DNA of 64,000 bases from contig CANNIZ010000012.1 of assembly GCA_947505245.1 (NCBI GenBank), positions 39,478-103,477 on the forward strand, in the 5' to 3' direction. Under the pieces are notes generated by a model, which saw only the letters and a program-made list of their open reading frames with translations, made no database searches and was not told where the DNA came from. This DNA comes from Pseudomonadota bacterium. GTDB taxonomy: Bacteria > Myxococcota_A > UBA796 > GCA-2862545. A program made the position numbers and the translations under genes. This document shows, one piece after another, positions 35,589 to 43,911 of this stretch; positions within the stretch are counted from its first letter, which is position 1; each line of letters begins with the position of its first letter.

Positions 35589-36755
35589 ATGCCTCGGTTC
35601 GCGCTCTTGTTGGTACTCGCCGCGTGTGGGGGCGGCGGCCTCGCACCAGACGACGACAGCTTCACGATCGACGTCCGGTCGACCCGGTTTCCCGTCGTGT
35701 TCAGCGACTCGGGACTGCTCGCGACCGTCGATGAGCAGCACGCGGCCTACACGTACTACTACTGCCAGGCGGCCGTGAGCAACACCGCACAGACCGTGTT
35801 CGGCTTCTCCACCACCCTCTTCGACCCCTATTATGTGCCGTGCCAGGCGGGGCCTGCTTTTGACGCGGAAGACCGCGTGATGCAGCGCGGAGCAGACACC
35901 CTCGCCATCGGTACGTCGTCCGGCCCGTGGGCGACGTACTACCTCGGTGCGTGGGGCGCGTGCGGAACGACGGTGCTGGCCGACGGTACCTACGTCACCT
36001 GCGCCGGCGACGACCTCGTCGCACTGAGCCCGCAGGGGCCGATGGTGTTCCGCATCGGCATCGGGGGCGCAGCTACGCTCGGCCTCATCACCGACGACCA
36101 CGACACCGTGTTCGCCACCGTCACGCGCGCCGACGGGACCTGGCACCTCGTCGGTGTCAGTGCGACCGGTTCCATCGTGTTCGACGTTCCGACCGGCGAG
36201 CCGCAGGACACGTTGTCCCTCGATAACGACGGCACCGTGCTGATCTCCGCCGTGACCGCGACGGGCCCGGCAGTCCAGGTGTTCGACCCCACCACAGGGG
36301 AATTGCTGCGGGAGGTGCCGCTCGACAAGCCCTCGCTCTCCGTGCTCGTCGCTGAAGACGACGACTGGGTGGTGACGGAGATCGGATTGAGCACGGAGGG
36401 ATCCCTCACGGGCGACGACACGCTCAAGCGCCTCCGGCCCGACGGCGAGGCGCGGTGGACGAGGGACGGTCGGTCGATGGGCTGGCCCGCGATCGACGAC
36501 CACCAGCGACTGTGGGTCCACGCCGACGACGAGGTGCACATCCTGAACGAAGGCGGTGGGGAAGTCGACGCGTTCTTCGCGTGGGGATCGATCGCGTCGG
36601 GGCCTCCCGTGCTGCATGACGGGTGGTACGGCGCCACCTGGGACGGCTATGCGCGCGTCGTGCGACTCAACGACCCGAACGTGCACCTCGCGCGCACGGG
36701 GTGGCCACGCGAGGGCGGTTCGAACCGCAACGACGGGCGGAGGCCCACGCCATGA
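35589..36755 (+). CDS. Lipoprotein with PQQ-like beta-propeller
   Basis: 388 residues; GGAGGG precedes the ATG. The short signal MPRFALLLVLAAC gives a lipobox at Cys13. Repeating units such as TLAIGTSSGPWATYYLGAWG, DDLVALSPQGPMVFRIGIGG, TGSIVFDVPTGEPQDTLSLD and DGEARWTRDGRSMGWPAIDD form a PQQ/YVTN-like propeller of about six blades. The C-terminal segment is basic and hydrophilic. The stop overlaps the following lipoprotein start (ATGA). Probably anchored in the outer membrane, in an island of related proteins. Confidence 0.77.
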   Translation: MPRFALLLVLAACGGGGLAPDDDSFTIDVRSTRFPVVFSDSGLLATVDEQHAAYTYYYCQAAVSNTAQTVFGFSTTLFDPYYVPCQAGPAFDAEDRVMQRGADTLAIGTSSGPWATYYLGAWGACGTTVLADGTYVTCAGDDLVALSPQGPMVFRIGIGGAATLGLITDDHDTVFATVTRADGTWHLVGVSATGSIVFDVPTGEPQDTLSLDNDGTVLISAVTATGPAVQVFDPTTGELLREVPLDKPSLSVLVAEDDDWVVTEIGLSTEGSLTGDDTLKRLRPDGEARWTRDGRSMGWPAIDDHQRLWVHADDEVHILNEGGGEVDAFFAWGSIASGPPVLHDGWYGATWDGYARVVRLNDPNVHLARTGWPREGGSNRNDGRRPTP

Positions 36756-37567
36756 AGAACGCCCTCCGGGTCGCCACCCTCGCCCTCCCCGTCGCGTTCA
36801 CGCTCGCATGCGCGGACGACCTGACCGACGTGAACCGCGTCTGGGACGTGACGCTCGAGCCCATCGAGGGCGACTGCGCGGTCCCCCCGTGGTTCGGCAA
36901 CCGCTGGTGGAGCGAGGTAAAAGAGGAAGACGTGCCGGATCCCGACGATCCCGAGTCGGTCGCAGGGCAGAAATTGCGCTTCACGCCGCAGCTCGCCAAC
37001 GCGGGGACCGAGATGGACTTCATCGATTGCCCGATCGACGGGCGCGAATTCGCGTGTGATCCAGCCGGTGAAACCCTCGGCGACGGGGGAATCCTGCACA
37101 TGACACTCACCGGCACGCGCGACAGCGACGAGCACCTCCTCGGAACGGTCGACGCCGTCGGCACGACCGGCGATGAACTGCTCACGCCCGACGCGACCAC
37201 GTCCGCGATCACCTGCGAAGGGACGTGGTCGTTCGACGCCACTCAGATCGTCGATCGCCGCGTCCGACCCGCAGTGGTGGACGACTCCTGCGACCTCGAG
37301 GGCACGGTGAGCTCAGCGCCCGCGGTGGAGCCCGCGCGGCTGATCGTCACGAACAACACCTCCACGCGCGTCGAGGTGGGCGCAATCGACGCGAGCGGCG
37401 GCGAGTCAAACGTCGGCACGGCCGAGGCTGCGGGCCAGACCGAGTTCGAGACCGCGATCGGCACGTGGTTCCGCCTGTGGGACCTGGACGATCCCACCCG
37501 CTGCCTCGGCATGGTCGAGGTCACCGAGGTGTACACGACCACGATCGTCCACGGACGCCAGGACTGA
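36752..37567 (+). CDS. Putative lipoprotein of unknown function
   Basis: 271 residues, coupled to the propeller lipoprotein by a 4-base overlap. Signal KNALRVATLALPVAFTLAC with Cys20 as lipid site. Six or more cysteines in the mature part (GDCAVPPW, IDCPIDG, FACDP, ITCEGTW, DSCDLEG, TRCLGMV) suggest disulfides. The C-terminal part (RLIVTNNTSTRVEVGAIDAS ... TEFETAIGTWFRLWD) looks like a small beta-sandwich. No family recognised. Confidence 0.72.
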   Translation: MKNALRVATLALPVAFTLACADDLTDVNRVWDVTLEPIEGDCAVPPWFGNRWWSEVKEEDVPDPDDPESVAGQKLRFTPQLANAGTEMDFIDCPIDGREFACDPAGETLGDGGILHMTLTGTRDSDEHLLGTVDAVGTTGDELLTPDATTSAITCEGTWSFDATQIVDRRVRPAVVDDSCDLEGTVSSAPAVEPARLIVTNNTSTRVEVGAIDASGGESNVGTAEAAGQTEFETAIGTWFRLWDLDDPTRCLGMVEVTEVYTTTIVHGRQD

Positions 37568-37576
37568 CGAGACGCC

Positions 37577-38335
37577 CTACGGCGTGAACGTGGCGTCTTC
37601 CAGGATCGCTTCGTACGCGTACCCGGCGCCGAGGTCCTTATCGACGACGAGCGTGCCGGACGCGGTGACGACGGCGCCCACGTCGGCCTTCGTCGCGGAG
37701 GTGACGGTGAGATCGTTCGTCTTGGCCGCGACATCGCCGCTGCCGTCCTGCAGATGGACGAACCACTTGCCCATGGCGTTCGTCGACTTCATGACCTTGC
37801 CGCGGACGGTCACGGTCTTGCCTGCGTATTCGGCGCGCTTTCCGACGAGGTCGCCGATCGAAACGCCACCTGCCGGGGCCGCGATGACTTCGGTCGAAAC
37901 CGCACCAGCGGCCGTCGACCCGCCGACCGCGCCCATCGGCGCCGCGGCTTCCGGCGCGCCCACGACGGCATCACCGACCTGGATGCCTGTTACGAACAGG
38001 ATCTCTGGGAAGCTACGACCGAGCGTGGGGCTCGAGAAGTCCTTCATCATCATGCCGCCGATCAGCGTGACCTTGTCGCCAACGGCCACCTTGGTCTCTG
38101 GGCCCGCGGCCCAAACATCCTTGCCATCCGCCGTCTTTACGCTGACGTACGTGTAGCCACCGCTGACGAGGACCTCCGTCACCGCGCCGGTGGGCCCACC
38201 CGAGGCGGCCATCACCTGATTGACCAACCCCACCGGCTCGGGAGCGGCTGGCATTCCCTCGGGCGGTGAAGCCGGCGGTACTTCCGCGACAGGGGACGGG
38301 CAACCGGCGAGAATCGCGAGCAGGACGATGTTCAT
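37577..38335 (-). CDS. Lipoprotein with OB-fold (NrfJ-like) domain
   Basis: 252 residues from ATG 38335; the very long frame upstream is antisense to the Gly-rich gene. Signal NIVLLAILAGC (Cys12). It has two domains joined by an Ala/Gly-rich linker. The first contains TKVAVGDKVTLIGGMMMKDF. The second is a clear OB-fold with GKTVTVRGKVMKSTNAMGKW and FVHLQDGSGDVAAKTNDLTV, the signature of NrfJ-related periplasmic proteins sometimes linked to cytochrome maturation. There is no recognisable ribosome-binding site. It converges with the previous gene (9-base gap). Confidence 0.75.
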   Translation of the reverse strand: MNIVLLAILAGCPSPVAEVPPASPPEGMPAAPEPVGLVNQVMAASGGPTGAVTEVLVSGGYTYVSVKTADGKDVWAAGPETKVAVGDKVTLIGGMMMKDFSSPTLGRSFPEILFVTGIQVGDAVVGAPEAAAPMGAVGGSTAAGAVSTEVIAAPAGGVSIGDLVGKRAEYAGKTVTVRGKVMKSTNAMGKWFVHLQDGSGDVAAKTNDLTVTSATKADVGAVVTASGTLVVDKDLGAGYAYEAILEDATFTP

Positions 38336-38392
38336 GGAAGGAATGCCTCGTGGGTTCCTACGACGTCTATCCGATTCGGGTAGCCGGCTCGC

Positions 38393-38406
38393 TGCAACAC
38401 GTTGCA
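38393..38406. promoter_or_regulatory. Inverted repeat in divergent promoter region
   Basis: TGCAAC-AC-GTTGCA is a 6+6 inverted repeat between the divergent starts at 38335 and 38462. It is in the size range of a dimeric regulator site. No confident -35/-10 pair was found beside it. Confidence 0.35.
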
Positions 38407-38461
38407 ACGGGAGCCGAGTCGAGGGGGAGGCTACAAAACCGGCGTCCCTGAAGGAGGCTCC

Positions 38462-39511
38462 ATGTCCCGCCTGCTCCCGCTCCTTTTCCCAAGCCTGCTG
38501 GTCGCGTGCAACATCGAAGTCGCCGTCGTCGACCTCGAGCACCCCACCGACGAGCCGGTGCTCGATAGCGGCGAAGTCGTCGTCACCGACGAGACCGACG
38601 CGCCCGAGGTGGACACCAGCACCGCCGACACGTCGACGACCGACCCCGTCGACACGGCCCGGGAGACGGCCGAACCCGTGTTCGACAACGCGGCCGCGTT
38701 CGCGGAGCCCGGCGAGCACACCTTCATCGTCCCCGCCAACGTCTACCTCGTCGAAGTACACGCCTGGGGCGGCGGCGGCGCCGGCGGCAACCAGCGCGGC
38801 GGGACCGGCGGCGGCGGCGCGTTCGCTTCCACGCGCGTCACCGTCACGCCCGGGGAGGCCCTCGCGGTGTGGGTCGCCGAGGGTGGCGTCAACCAGGGCG
38901 ACGGCGGCGGAGCCAGCTGGCTGTTGCGCGCCGAGGACACGCTGCTCGTGGCCGCCGGTGGTGGTGGTGGCGGTTCGGACGGCTGCTCGGGATGCGCCAC
39001 GGGCGGCGCTGGAGGCGCAGGCGGCGGCGACCTCGGACAGGACGGCCAACCGTTGATCCTCGGCCTGGATAGCTACTGCCAGCAGGCGACGGGCGGGGCC
39101 GGAGCGACCGCGACGGCGGGCGGCGTCGGCGGCACCACGCTCGGCACCGCCGCCTACCAGTGCGGCGGCGAGACAGGCACGGAGGGACGCGGCGGCGAAG
39201 CGCGCGGCGTTTGGGGCACCTGCGAGCGCGGCCAGGGCCCCTCGGGCTGGCACGCCGGCGGCGGCCAGGGCAACGGCGGCGGCGGCGCGGGCGGCGCCGG
39301 AAAGTTCGGCGGTGGATCGGCCGGGTTCATCTGGACGTACTGCAGCGGCGGTGGTGGCGGCGGTTCGAGCTGGTCGCCCGCCGAGAACTCAGCCACCGTA
39401 CTGCTCGGTGGGGTGGGCAAGACGCCTGGACTCGCGTCCGCCGACGGTGCCGGCCAGGGCGGCGAGGTCCTCGGCGCCGGTTCGGACGGGCGGGTCGAGC
39501 TCACCTACTGA
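38462..39511 (+). CDS. Glycine-rich lipoprotein with Asp/Thr linker
   Basis: 349 residues; AAGGAGG precedes ATG 38462. Signal SRLLPLLFPSLLVAC (lipobox, Cys16), then an Asp/Glu/Thr linker (~30-70, for example EVDTSTADTSTTDPVDTARE), then a 280-residue glycine-rich domain opening FAEPGEHTFIVPANVYLVEV and HAWGGGGAGG. It continues with GGGGG blocks, a few Cys pairs (DGCSGCATGG), and ends in SDGRVELTY. This is the bacterial glycine-rich surface domain found in phage-tail-like and adhesin-like proteins. It overlaps the convergent regulator gene by 7 bases. Confidence 0.8.
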   Translation: MSRLLPLLFPSLLVACNIEVAVVDLEHPTDEPVLDSGEVVVTDETDAPEVDTSTADTSTTDPVDTARETAEPVFDNAAAFAEPGEHTFIVPANVYLVEVHAWGGGGAGGNQRGGTGGGGAFASTRVTVTPGEALAVWVAEGGVNQGDGGGASWLLRAEDTLLVAAGGGGGGSDGCSGCATGGAGGAGGGDLGQDGQPLILGLDSYCQQATGGAGATATAGGVGGTTLGTAAYQCGGETGTEGRGGEARGVWGTCERGQGPSGWHAGGGQGNGGGGAGGAGKFGGGSAGFIWTYCSGGGGGGSSWSPAENSATVLLGGVGKTPGLASADGAGQGGEVLGAGSDGRVELTY

Positions 39512-41928
39512 CCGCGGAGGCGAGCCAACAGTCGCAGGTCCTGCGCCGAGCCGACCGTTGGGAACGGAACCTCAGCACCCTCCGCGAGGGCGAGGAACGC
39601 CCGCAACGTCGGCAGGTGGCGCGGCTGGCTCACTTCGAGCGCGGTCGCGAGCGCAGCCTCGAGAAGAGCAGCCGCGCGAGGCCGGTCGCCCTCGAACAGG
39701 GCGAGGATGCCCAGGTTGGCGTCTGCGGCCATCACGCCGGGGCGACTGCCGACGTCAACATGCACCGCGCGGGCCTCGGCAAGGCGTTCAGCTGCGAGCC
39801 CGAACCGGCCCTGCTCGATCGCGAGCACACCGAGGTTCGACAGCGGCCACGCGGAGCCCGCGCGATCCCCGAACCGCCTGGCGGTCGCGAGCTCGTCGAG
39901 CGCGAACCCCTCCCCCGCGTCCAGGCAGCCCGCGTCCAGCTCCACCTGCGCGCGCTCGTGAAGCACCGTGGCGCGCAGGCGCACGCTCCCCGACGCCGGA
40001 ATGCCCGCGTCCGCGGCCTCGAGTTCGTGGCGCGCAGCCTCGAAACGCCCGGCGTGCCGCAGCACCACGGCGAGGTTCACGCGCGCTGACGCGAGGTACA
40101 ACCCGGCGCCTGCGTCGGTGAAGCGGCGGACGGCGAGCCGCGCGAGCCGCTCAGCCGACGCCGCGTCGCCAGCCTCGTCTGCGATCAGCGCGGCCACCGT
40201 CTCCGCGCGCCCGGCGGAGATCACGTCCCCGACGAGATCGGCGAGCGTCACGGCCTGATCGAGGTCGGCCCTGGCCTCTGGGACGCGGCCGATACGACGC
40301 AGCGTGGCGCCGCGAACGAACCGAAGCCCCGCAGAATCGGACTCGGCGAGCAGGCGGTCACACGCGGTGAGGGCCTCTGCGTACCGGCCGACGAGGCGAA
40401 GCACGTTCGCGCGCTCGACATGGACGGTGCGGATCAGCCGCGGATCGCCCGTGACCTCGGCGTCGGCGCTTACGGCGTCGACAAACGCGTCGAGGCCCCT
40501 CCATGACGCCCGCAACGCGAGCCAGGGCACGAGGCCGGCGCCAAGGCGCGCCCCGTCCACCGTGGGTGCACCGCGTTCGTCCCAGATCGCTCGCACCGTC
40601 GCGCGCTCAGCGTCCAGATCGACCGTGAACGGCCGCCCCGCCGCGAGCTTTGCCGCGACCGCCACCGCGTGGTCCGCCGCCCACGCGAGCCTCCGCCCGC
40701 GCCAGGTTGCGAGCCGCGGATCGGCAGCGTACCGCGCGCGCACGGCCGTGCGCACCGGCTCGGGCATGGCGAGTCGCCCGCTCCCTTCCGCTTCCTCGGC
40801 CTGGAGCAGGGCGCGCAGGCAGAGGCCGTCCAACACGTCCAGCACCGCGGACGGCACGTCGATCACCGCCTCCGCAGCGTCGAGCGAGAGCTGCCCCGGG
40901 ACGAGAGCGGCCTGCGCGAGCGCGTCGCGGAGCGTGGGCTCGAGGCCGTCCAGCGCCTCGCCGACGATCGCGTCGAGCCCCTTTCCGGCGCCGTCCTTTA
41001 GCGAGAGCGGATCGAGCCGCTCCGCAAGGACCGCGAGGGGCACCACCCGCGCCCGACTGGCGGCCAGCGCGAGCGCCAGCGGCCAGCCGCCCAACCGGCG
41101 CGCCAACGTGCGCACCGCCGGCGCTTCGACGAGCGACGGGGCGGCGCGCACCTCGGTCAACCTCGCGGTCAACACCGCGACGGCGGCGTCTTCGGCGAGC
41201 GGACCGTGCGCGACGGTGTGTTCACCCGGCAGACCGAGCGGCAGCCTCGCGCTCGCGACGACGCGGACGGCAGACGTCGCGCAAGCGTCGACGACAGCCC
41301 CATGTTCCGCCCCGACATCGTCGAGCACCAGCACGCGCGCACCCGATGCGGCCACCGACCGCGCGAGCGCGACGAGCCCGCCATCGGCCGGCAAGCCCAG
41401 CGCGCTGCGGACGGCCTCTTCGGCGTTGACACCTCGACCGACACTCACCCACACCGCGCTGCGTTCCGTGGCAAACGCTCGCAGGAGGTACGTCTTGCCC
41501 ATTCCACCGAGCCCATACACGGTGACCAGCCGCGCGCCTGCGTCGAGCCTCGCCGCGAGGTCCGCGAGCGCGTCCGCGCGACCGGGCGGAGGCTCGGAGC
41601 GGGGGGCAGCGGCCGGCTCCGGGACATGGGCCGGGACAAACCGGTAGCCGTGGTTTCGCGCGGTTAGCAGGTGCTTCGGTGCGGCCGGATCGACCTCGAT
41701 CTTCCGCCGAAGGCGGTTCATCGTGAAGTCCACGGCGCGGCTCCGCACCCCGCTGGCGTAGCCCCAAACGTCGCGGTGGAGGTCTTCGCGGCTCACCGCC
41801 TGCATCGGGCGCGCTGCGAGGTAGGCGAACAGCGCCGCCTCGAGGTCCGACAGGTGCTCGACGCCGGCGGCGCTCCGCACCTCTCCGGCGGGGAGCACGA
41901 CAGTCCGGTCGGAGAGGACGACGTCCAC
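39505..41928 (-). CDS. Winged-helix / NB-ARC-like ATPase / TPR transcriptional regulator
   Basis: 807 residues from GTG 41928, one base after the kinase stop. Residues ~25-97 are an OmpR-type winged helix (LSDLEAALFAYLAARPMQAV, VDFTMNRLRRKIEVDP, LLTARNHGYRF). Residues 130-400 are a STAND/NB-ARC-like ATPase with P-loop GLGGMGKT (139-146), Walker B VLVLDDV (199-205) and LGGWPLALALAAS. The rest is TPR-like helices. The domain order recalls AfsR/SARP-type and LuxR-MalT-like STAND regulators, which bind DNA after ATP- and ligand-dependent activation. As the last gene of the BMC locus, it is a good candidate for its regulator, perhaps acting with the neighbouring kinase as AfsK does with AfsR. Confidence 0.85.
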   Translation of the reverse strand: MDVVLSDRTVVLPAGEVRSAAGVEHLSDLEAALFAYLAARPMQAVSREDLHRDVWGYASGVRSRAVDFTMNRLRRKIEVDPAAPKHLLTARNHGYRFVPAHVPEPAAAPRSEPPPGRADALADLAARLDAGARLVTVYGLGGMGKTYLLRAFATERSAVWVSVGRGVNAEEAVRSALGLPADGGLVALARSVAASGARVLVLDDVGAEHGAVVDACATSAVRVVASARLPLGLPGEHTVAHGPLAEDAAVAVLTARLTEVRAAPSLVEAPAVRTLARRLGGWPLALALAASRARVVPLAVLAERLDPLSLKDGAGKGLDAIVGEALDGLEPTLRDALAQAALVPGQLSLDAAEAVIDVPSAVLDVLDGLCLRALLQAEEAEGSGRLAMPEPVRTAVRARYAADPRLATWRGRRLAWAADHAVAVAAKLAAGRPFTVDLDAERATVRAIWDERGAPTVDGARLGAGLVPWLALRASWRGLDAFVDAVSADAEVTGDPRLIRTVHVERANVLRLVGRYAEALTACDRLLAESDSAGLRFVRGATLRRIGRVPEARADLDQAVTLADLVGDVISAGRAETVAALIADEAGDAASAERLARLAVRRFTDAGAGLYLASARVNLAVVLRHAGRFEAARHELEAADAGIPASGSVRLRATVLHERAQVELDAGCLDAGEGFALDELATARRFGDRAGSAWPLSNLGVLAIEQGRFGLAAERLAEARAVHVDVGSRPGVMAADANLGILALFEGDRPRAAALLEAALATALEVSQPRHLPTLRAFLALAEGAEVPFPTVGSAQDLRLLARLRGQ

Positions 41929-41929
41929 G

Positions 41930-43243
41930 TCAGCCCGGCCGGCGGGTGTCGAGCTGCTTGAAGCGGGCCGCCATGGTCCGGATCAACCGCACCGCGAGCG
42001 CCGGGTTCGCGGCGACGAGCGCCTCGAGTTGGGCGGCGTCGAGCACGCGCACCCACGTCGGCATGGTGGCTACGAGGGCCGCGCCGCGCGGCTCACCGGT
42101 GAGCGCCGCGATCTCGCCGAGCAGCTCCCCTTCCCGCATCACGCGGGAGACCTCGGTGCCGTCGCGCAGCACGCGAAACTCCCCCGCGAGCAGCACGAAC
42201 GCGTGGTGTCCGCGCTCGCCTTGCAGGCACAGCGCCTGCTCCGCATCCAGGCGCCGGATCCCGCGCAGATCGTGCCCCAACATTCGCGTCACGAGCGGGT
42301 CGACGAGCCCGCTAACGACGCGCCGCGCTTCGTCCGTCGACACCTCTGCCCCCGGCAGAGCGACCCGCACCGACGTGCCGCCGCGCAGCGCCCGAAACTG
42401 GTTCAGCACCGCGCCGGCGCTCCCCGGCCGATCCGACGGATCGCGCGCGATCAACGAGTTGACGATCGCGTCGAACCCCTCGGCGATCGGCGGCTTGCGC
42501 ATGAAATTGATCGGCGGCAACACGAGCGGCGACCCGGCGGCCCGCTTGCGCGCGAGCTGGCCCTGGCGGCTCGCGAGGTCGATCCCGGTGAGGGCGGACC
42601 ACAACGTCGCGCCCGCGCCGAACAGGTCGGTGCGCAGATCGAACAGCTCGCGGCCACCAGCCTCCTGTTCGGGCGCCTGCCAGCCCTGGCTTCCGAGGCC
42701 CGCCATCGGCAGATCGCCCATGCGGGACGCCTGGGACACGCCGAAGTCCGCGAGCACGAACTGCCCGTCGCTACCGAGGAGCACGTTCGCGGGCTTGACG
42801 TCGAGGTGGAGCACGCCGGCGGAGTGGGCCGCGTCGAGCGCTTCGATCAGACCCTCGGCGAGGCTGACGGTCTCGTGTTCGTCGAGCGGGCCCATGCGGC
42901 GCTGAAGGTCGTCGAGCGTCCCGTTCGGGAACAGCTCCATCGCGATGAAGCTCGGAGGCTCCACGGAGCCGTCGTACACCTGTGGGATTCGTCGACTGCG
43001 GATCGCCAGCAGCGACGACAGCTCCCGCGCCAGCGCGTGGCGCTGCACCTTGACCGACAGATCGGACGACAGCACCTTGACCGCGACCCGATCGGGCACG
43101 TCCGCGTCGCGCCACTCGATCGTCGTGGCCTCGTACACGCCACCAAACGAGCCACCCCCGATCCAGCGGTCGAGGCGAAAGCGATGTCGATTTCCGATCT
43201 CCGTCCCGATCGGCAGCGGACCAGGACCCGCAGGCGACGTCAC
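41930..43243 (-). CDS. Ser/Thr protein kinase with C-terminal cyclic-nucleotide-binding domain
   Basis: 437 residues from GTG 43243, overlapping the eutL stop (GTGA); frames upstream of this overlie eutL and are not coding. Kinase motifs are complete: glycine loop IGGGSFGGVYE (28-38), Lys56 in RVAVKVL, Glu74, catalytic loop HLDVKPANV (Asp148, Asn153), DFG (166-168), QAPEQ activation end. After a short linker, residues ~330-430 are a cNMP-binding fold (LQGERGHHAFVLLAGEFRVL, VMREGELLGEIAALTGEPRG). The phosphate-binding Arg-Ala pair of the PBC is present as PRGAA. No membrane segment. Translational coupling to a shell-protein gene is unusual and ties signalling to the microcompartment. Confidence 0.9.
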   Translation of the reverse strand: MTSPAGPGPLPIGTEIGNRHRFRLDRWIGGGSFGGVYEATTIEWRDADVPDRVAVKVLSSDLSVKVQRHALARELSSLLAIRSRRIPQVYDGSVEPPSFIAMELFPNGTLDDLQRRMGPLDEHETVSLAEGLIEALDAAHSAGVLHLDVKPANVLLGSDGQFVLADFGVSQASRMGDLPMAGLGSQGWQAPEQEAGGRELFDLRTDLFGAGATLWSALTGIDLASRQGQLARKRAAGSPLVLPPINFMRKPPIAEGFDAIVNSLIARDPSDRPGSAGAVLNQFRALRGGTSVRVALPGAEVSTDEARRVVSGLVDPLVTRMLGHDLRGIRRLDAEQALCLQGERGHHAFVLLAGEFRVLRDGTEVSRVMREGELLGEIAALTGEPRGAALVATMPTWVRVLDAAQLEALVAANPALAVRLIRTMAARFKQLDTRRPG

Positions 43244-43911
43244 CGACGCCCTGGCAGACGTTCGATCGGGCCGCGGGCAACGGCGACCACGGCCTCCGCA
43301 TACGCGACGGCGGCGGCCTCGCACGCGTCGAGCGAGCCGGTGAGCCAAGCTGCCGCGAAGTTCGTAGGGCTCGGCGGCGGGAAGATCTTCACCGCGCGGA
43401 CGTCCGCGCCCTTCAGCGCCGCGTCGAGCGCCACCGTGCCTTCGATGGGCGGCGCGACGAGGTAGGCCATCGACTGGCCCGGTTCCAGGCCCGCCTCCGC
43501 CGACAGGTAGCGGCCGAGCGAGCTGATCACGTGCGGGAACACCGCGATGCTGGCGTCGTCGTTCGCCGCGAAGAAGCACGCGTCGTGCTCGATGCAACGC
43601 AGGAACGCGGCGAGCCCCTCGTCGACCTCGTCCGGATCGGAGCCTGCGAGCACGCCGAGGATCTCGCCGGAGAGCTTGCCGGAGGCGTGTTTGGAGCCTG
43701 CCCAGAACGACTTCGCGAACACGACGTCCACGCGCGCGTGTTTGGTCGCCTCGTCGAGGGCCACGTAGGTCGGGTCGTCCTGATCGCACGTTACGAGGCC
43801 GAGCGAGCGATGCCGCGCAGGATCTGCGCCGTAGGCCAACAGCACGGCCGGATCGGCGTTCGGGATGCGCCGGACCGACAGGACCTTCGGCGGGAGCGGT
43901 TCCAGAATCAT
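43240..43911 (-). CDS. eutL: EutL-type trimeric microcompartment shell protein
   Basis: 223 residues, same length as E. coli EutL (219) and alignable over its length: VRRIPNADPAVLLAYGADPA, HRSLGLVTCDQDDPTYVALD, EATKHARVDVVFAKSFWAGS, ASIAVFPHVISSLGRYLS, AYLVAPPIEGTVALDAALKG, FPPPSPTNFAAAWLTGSLDA. EutL contains two BMC domains in tandem and forms a gated trimer tile with a large central pore in ethanolamine microcompartments. It overlaps eutC upstream (ATGA) and the kinase downstream (GTGA). Its presence together with EutBC confirms an ethanolamine component of this locus. Confidence 0.93.
   Translation of the reverse strand: MILEPLPPKVLSVRRIPNADPAVLLAYGADPARHRSLGLVTCDQDDPTYVALDEATKHARVDVVFAKSFWAGSKHASGKLSGEILGVLAGSDPDEVDEGLAAFLRCIEHDACFFAANDDASIAVFPHVISSLGRYLSAEAGLEPGQSMAYLVAPPIEGTVALDAALKGADVRAVKIFPPPSPTNFAAAWLTGSLDACEAAAVAYAEAVVAVARGPIERLPGRR

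Noticed and set aside
42945..43343. Continuation of the kinase frame upstream of 43243 (open for another 250 codons)
   Set aside because: That segment overlies eutL in another frame and reads as Arg-rich shadow; the GTGA overlap at 43240-43243 gives a proper start just before the kinase domain.
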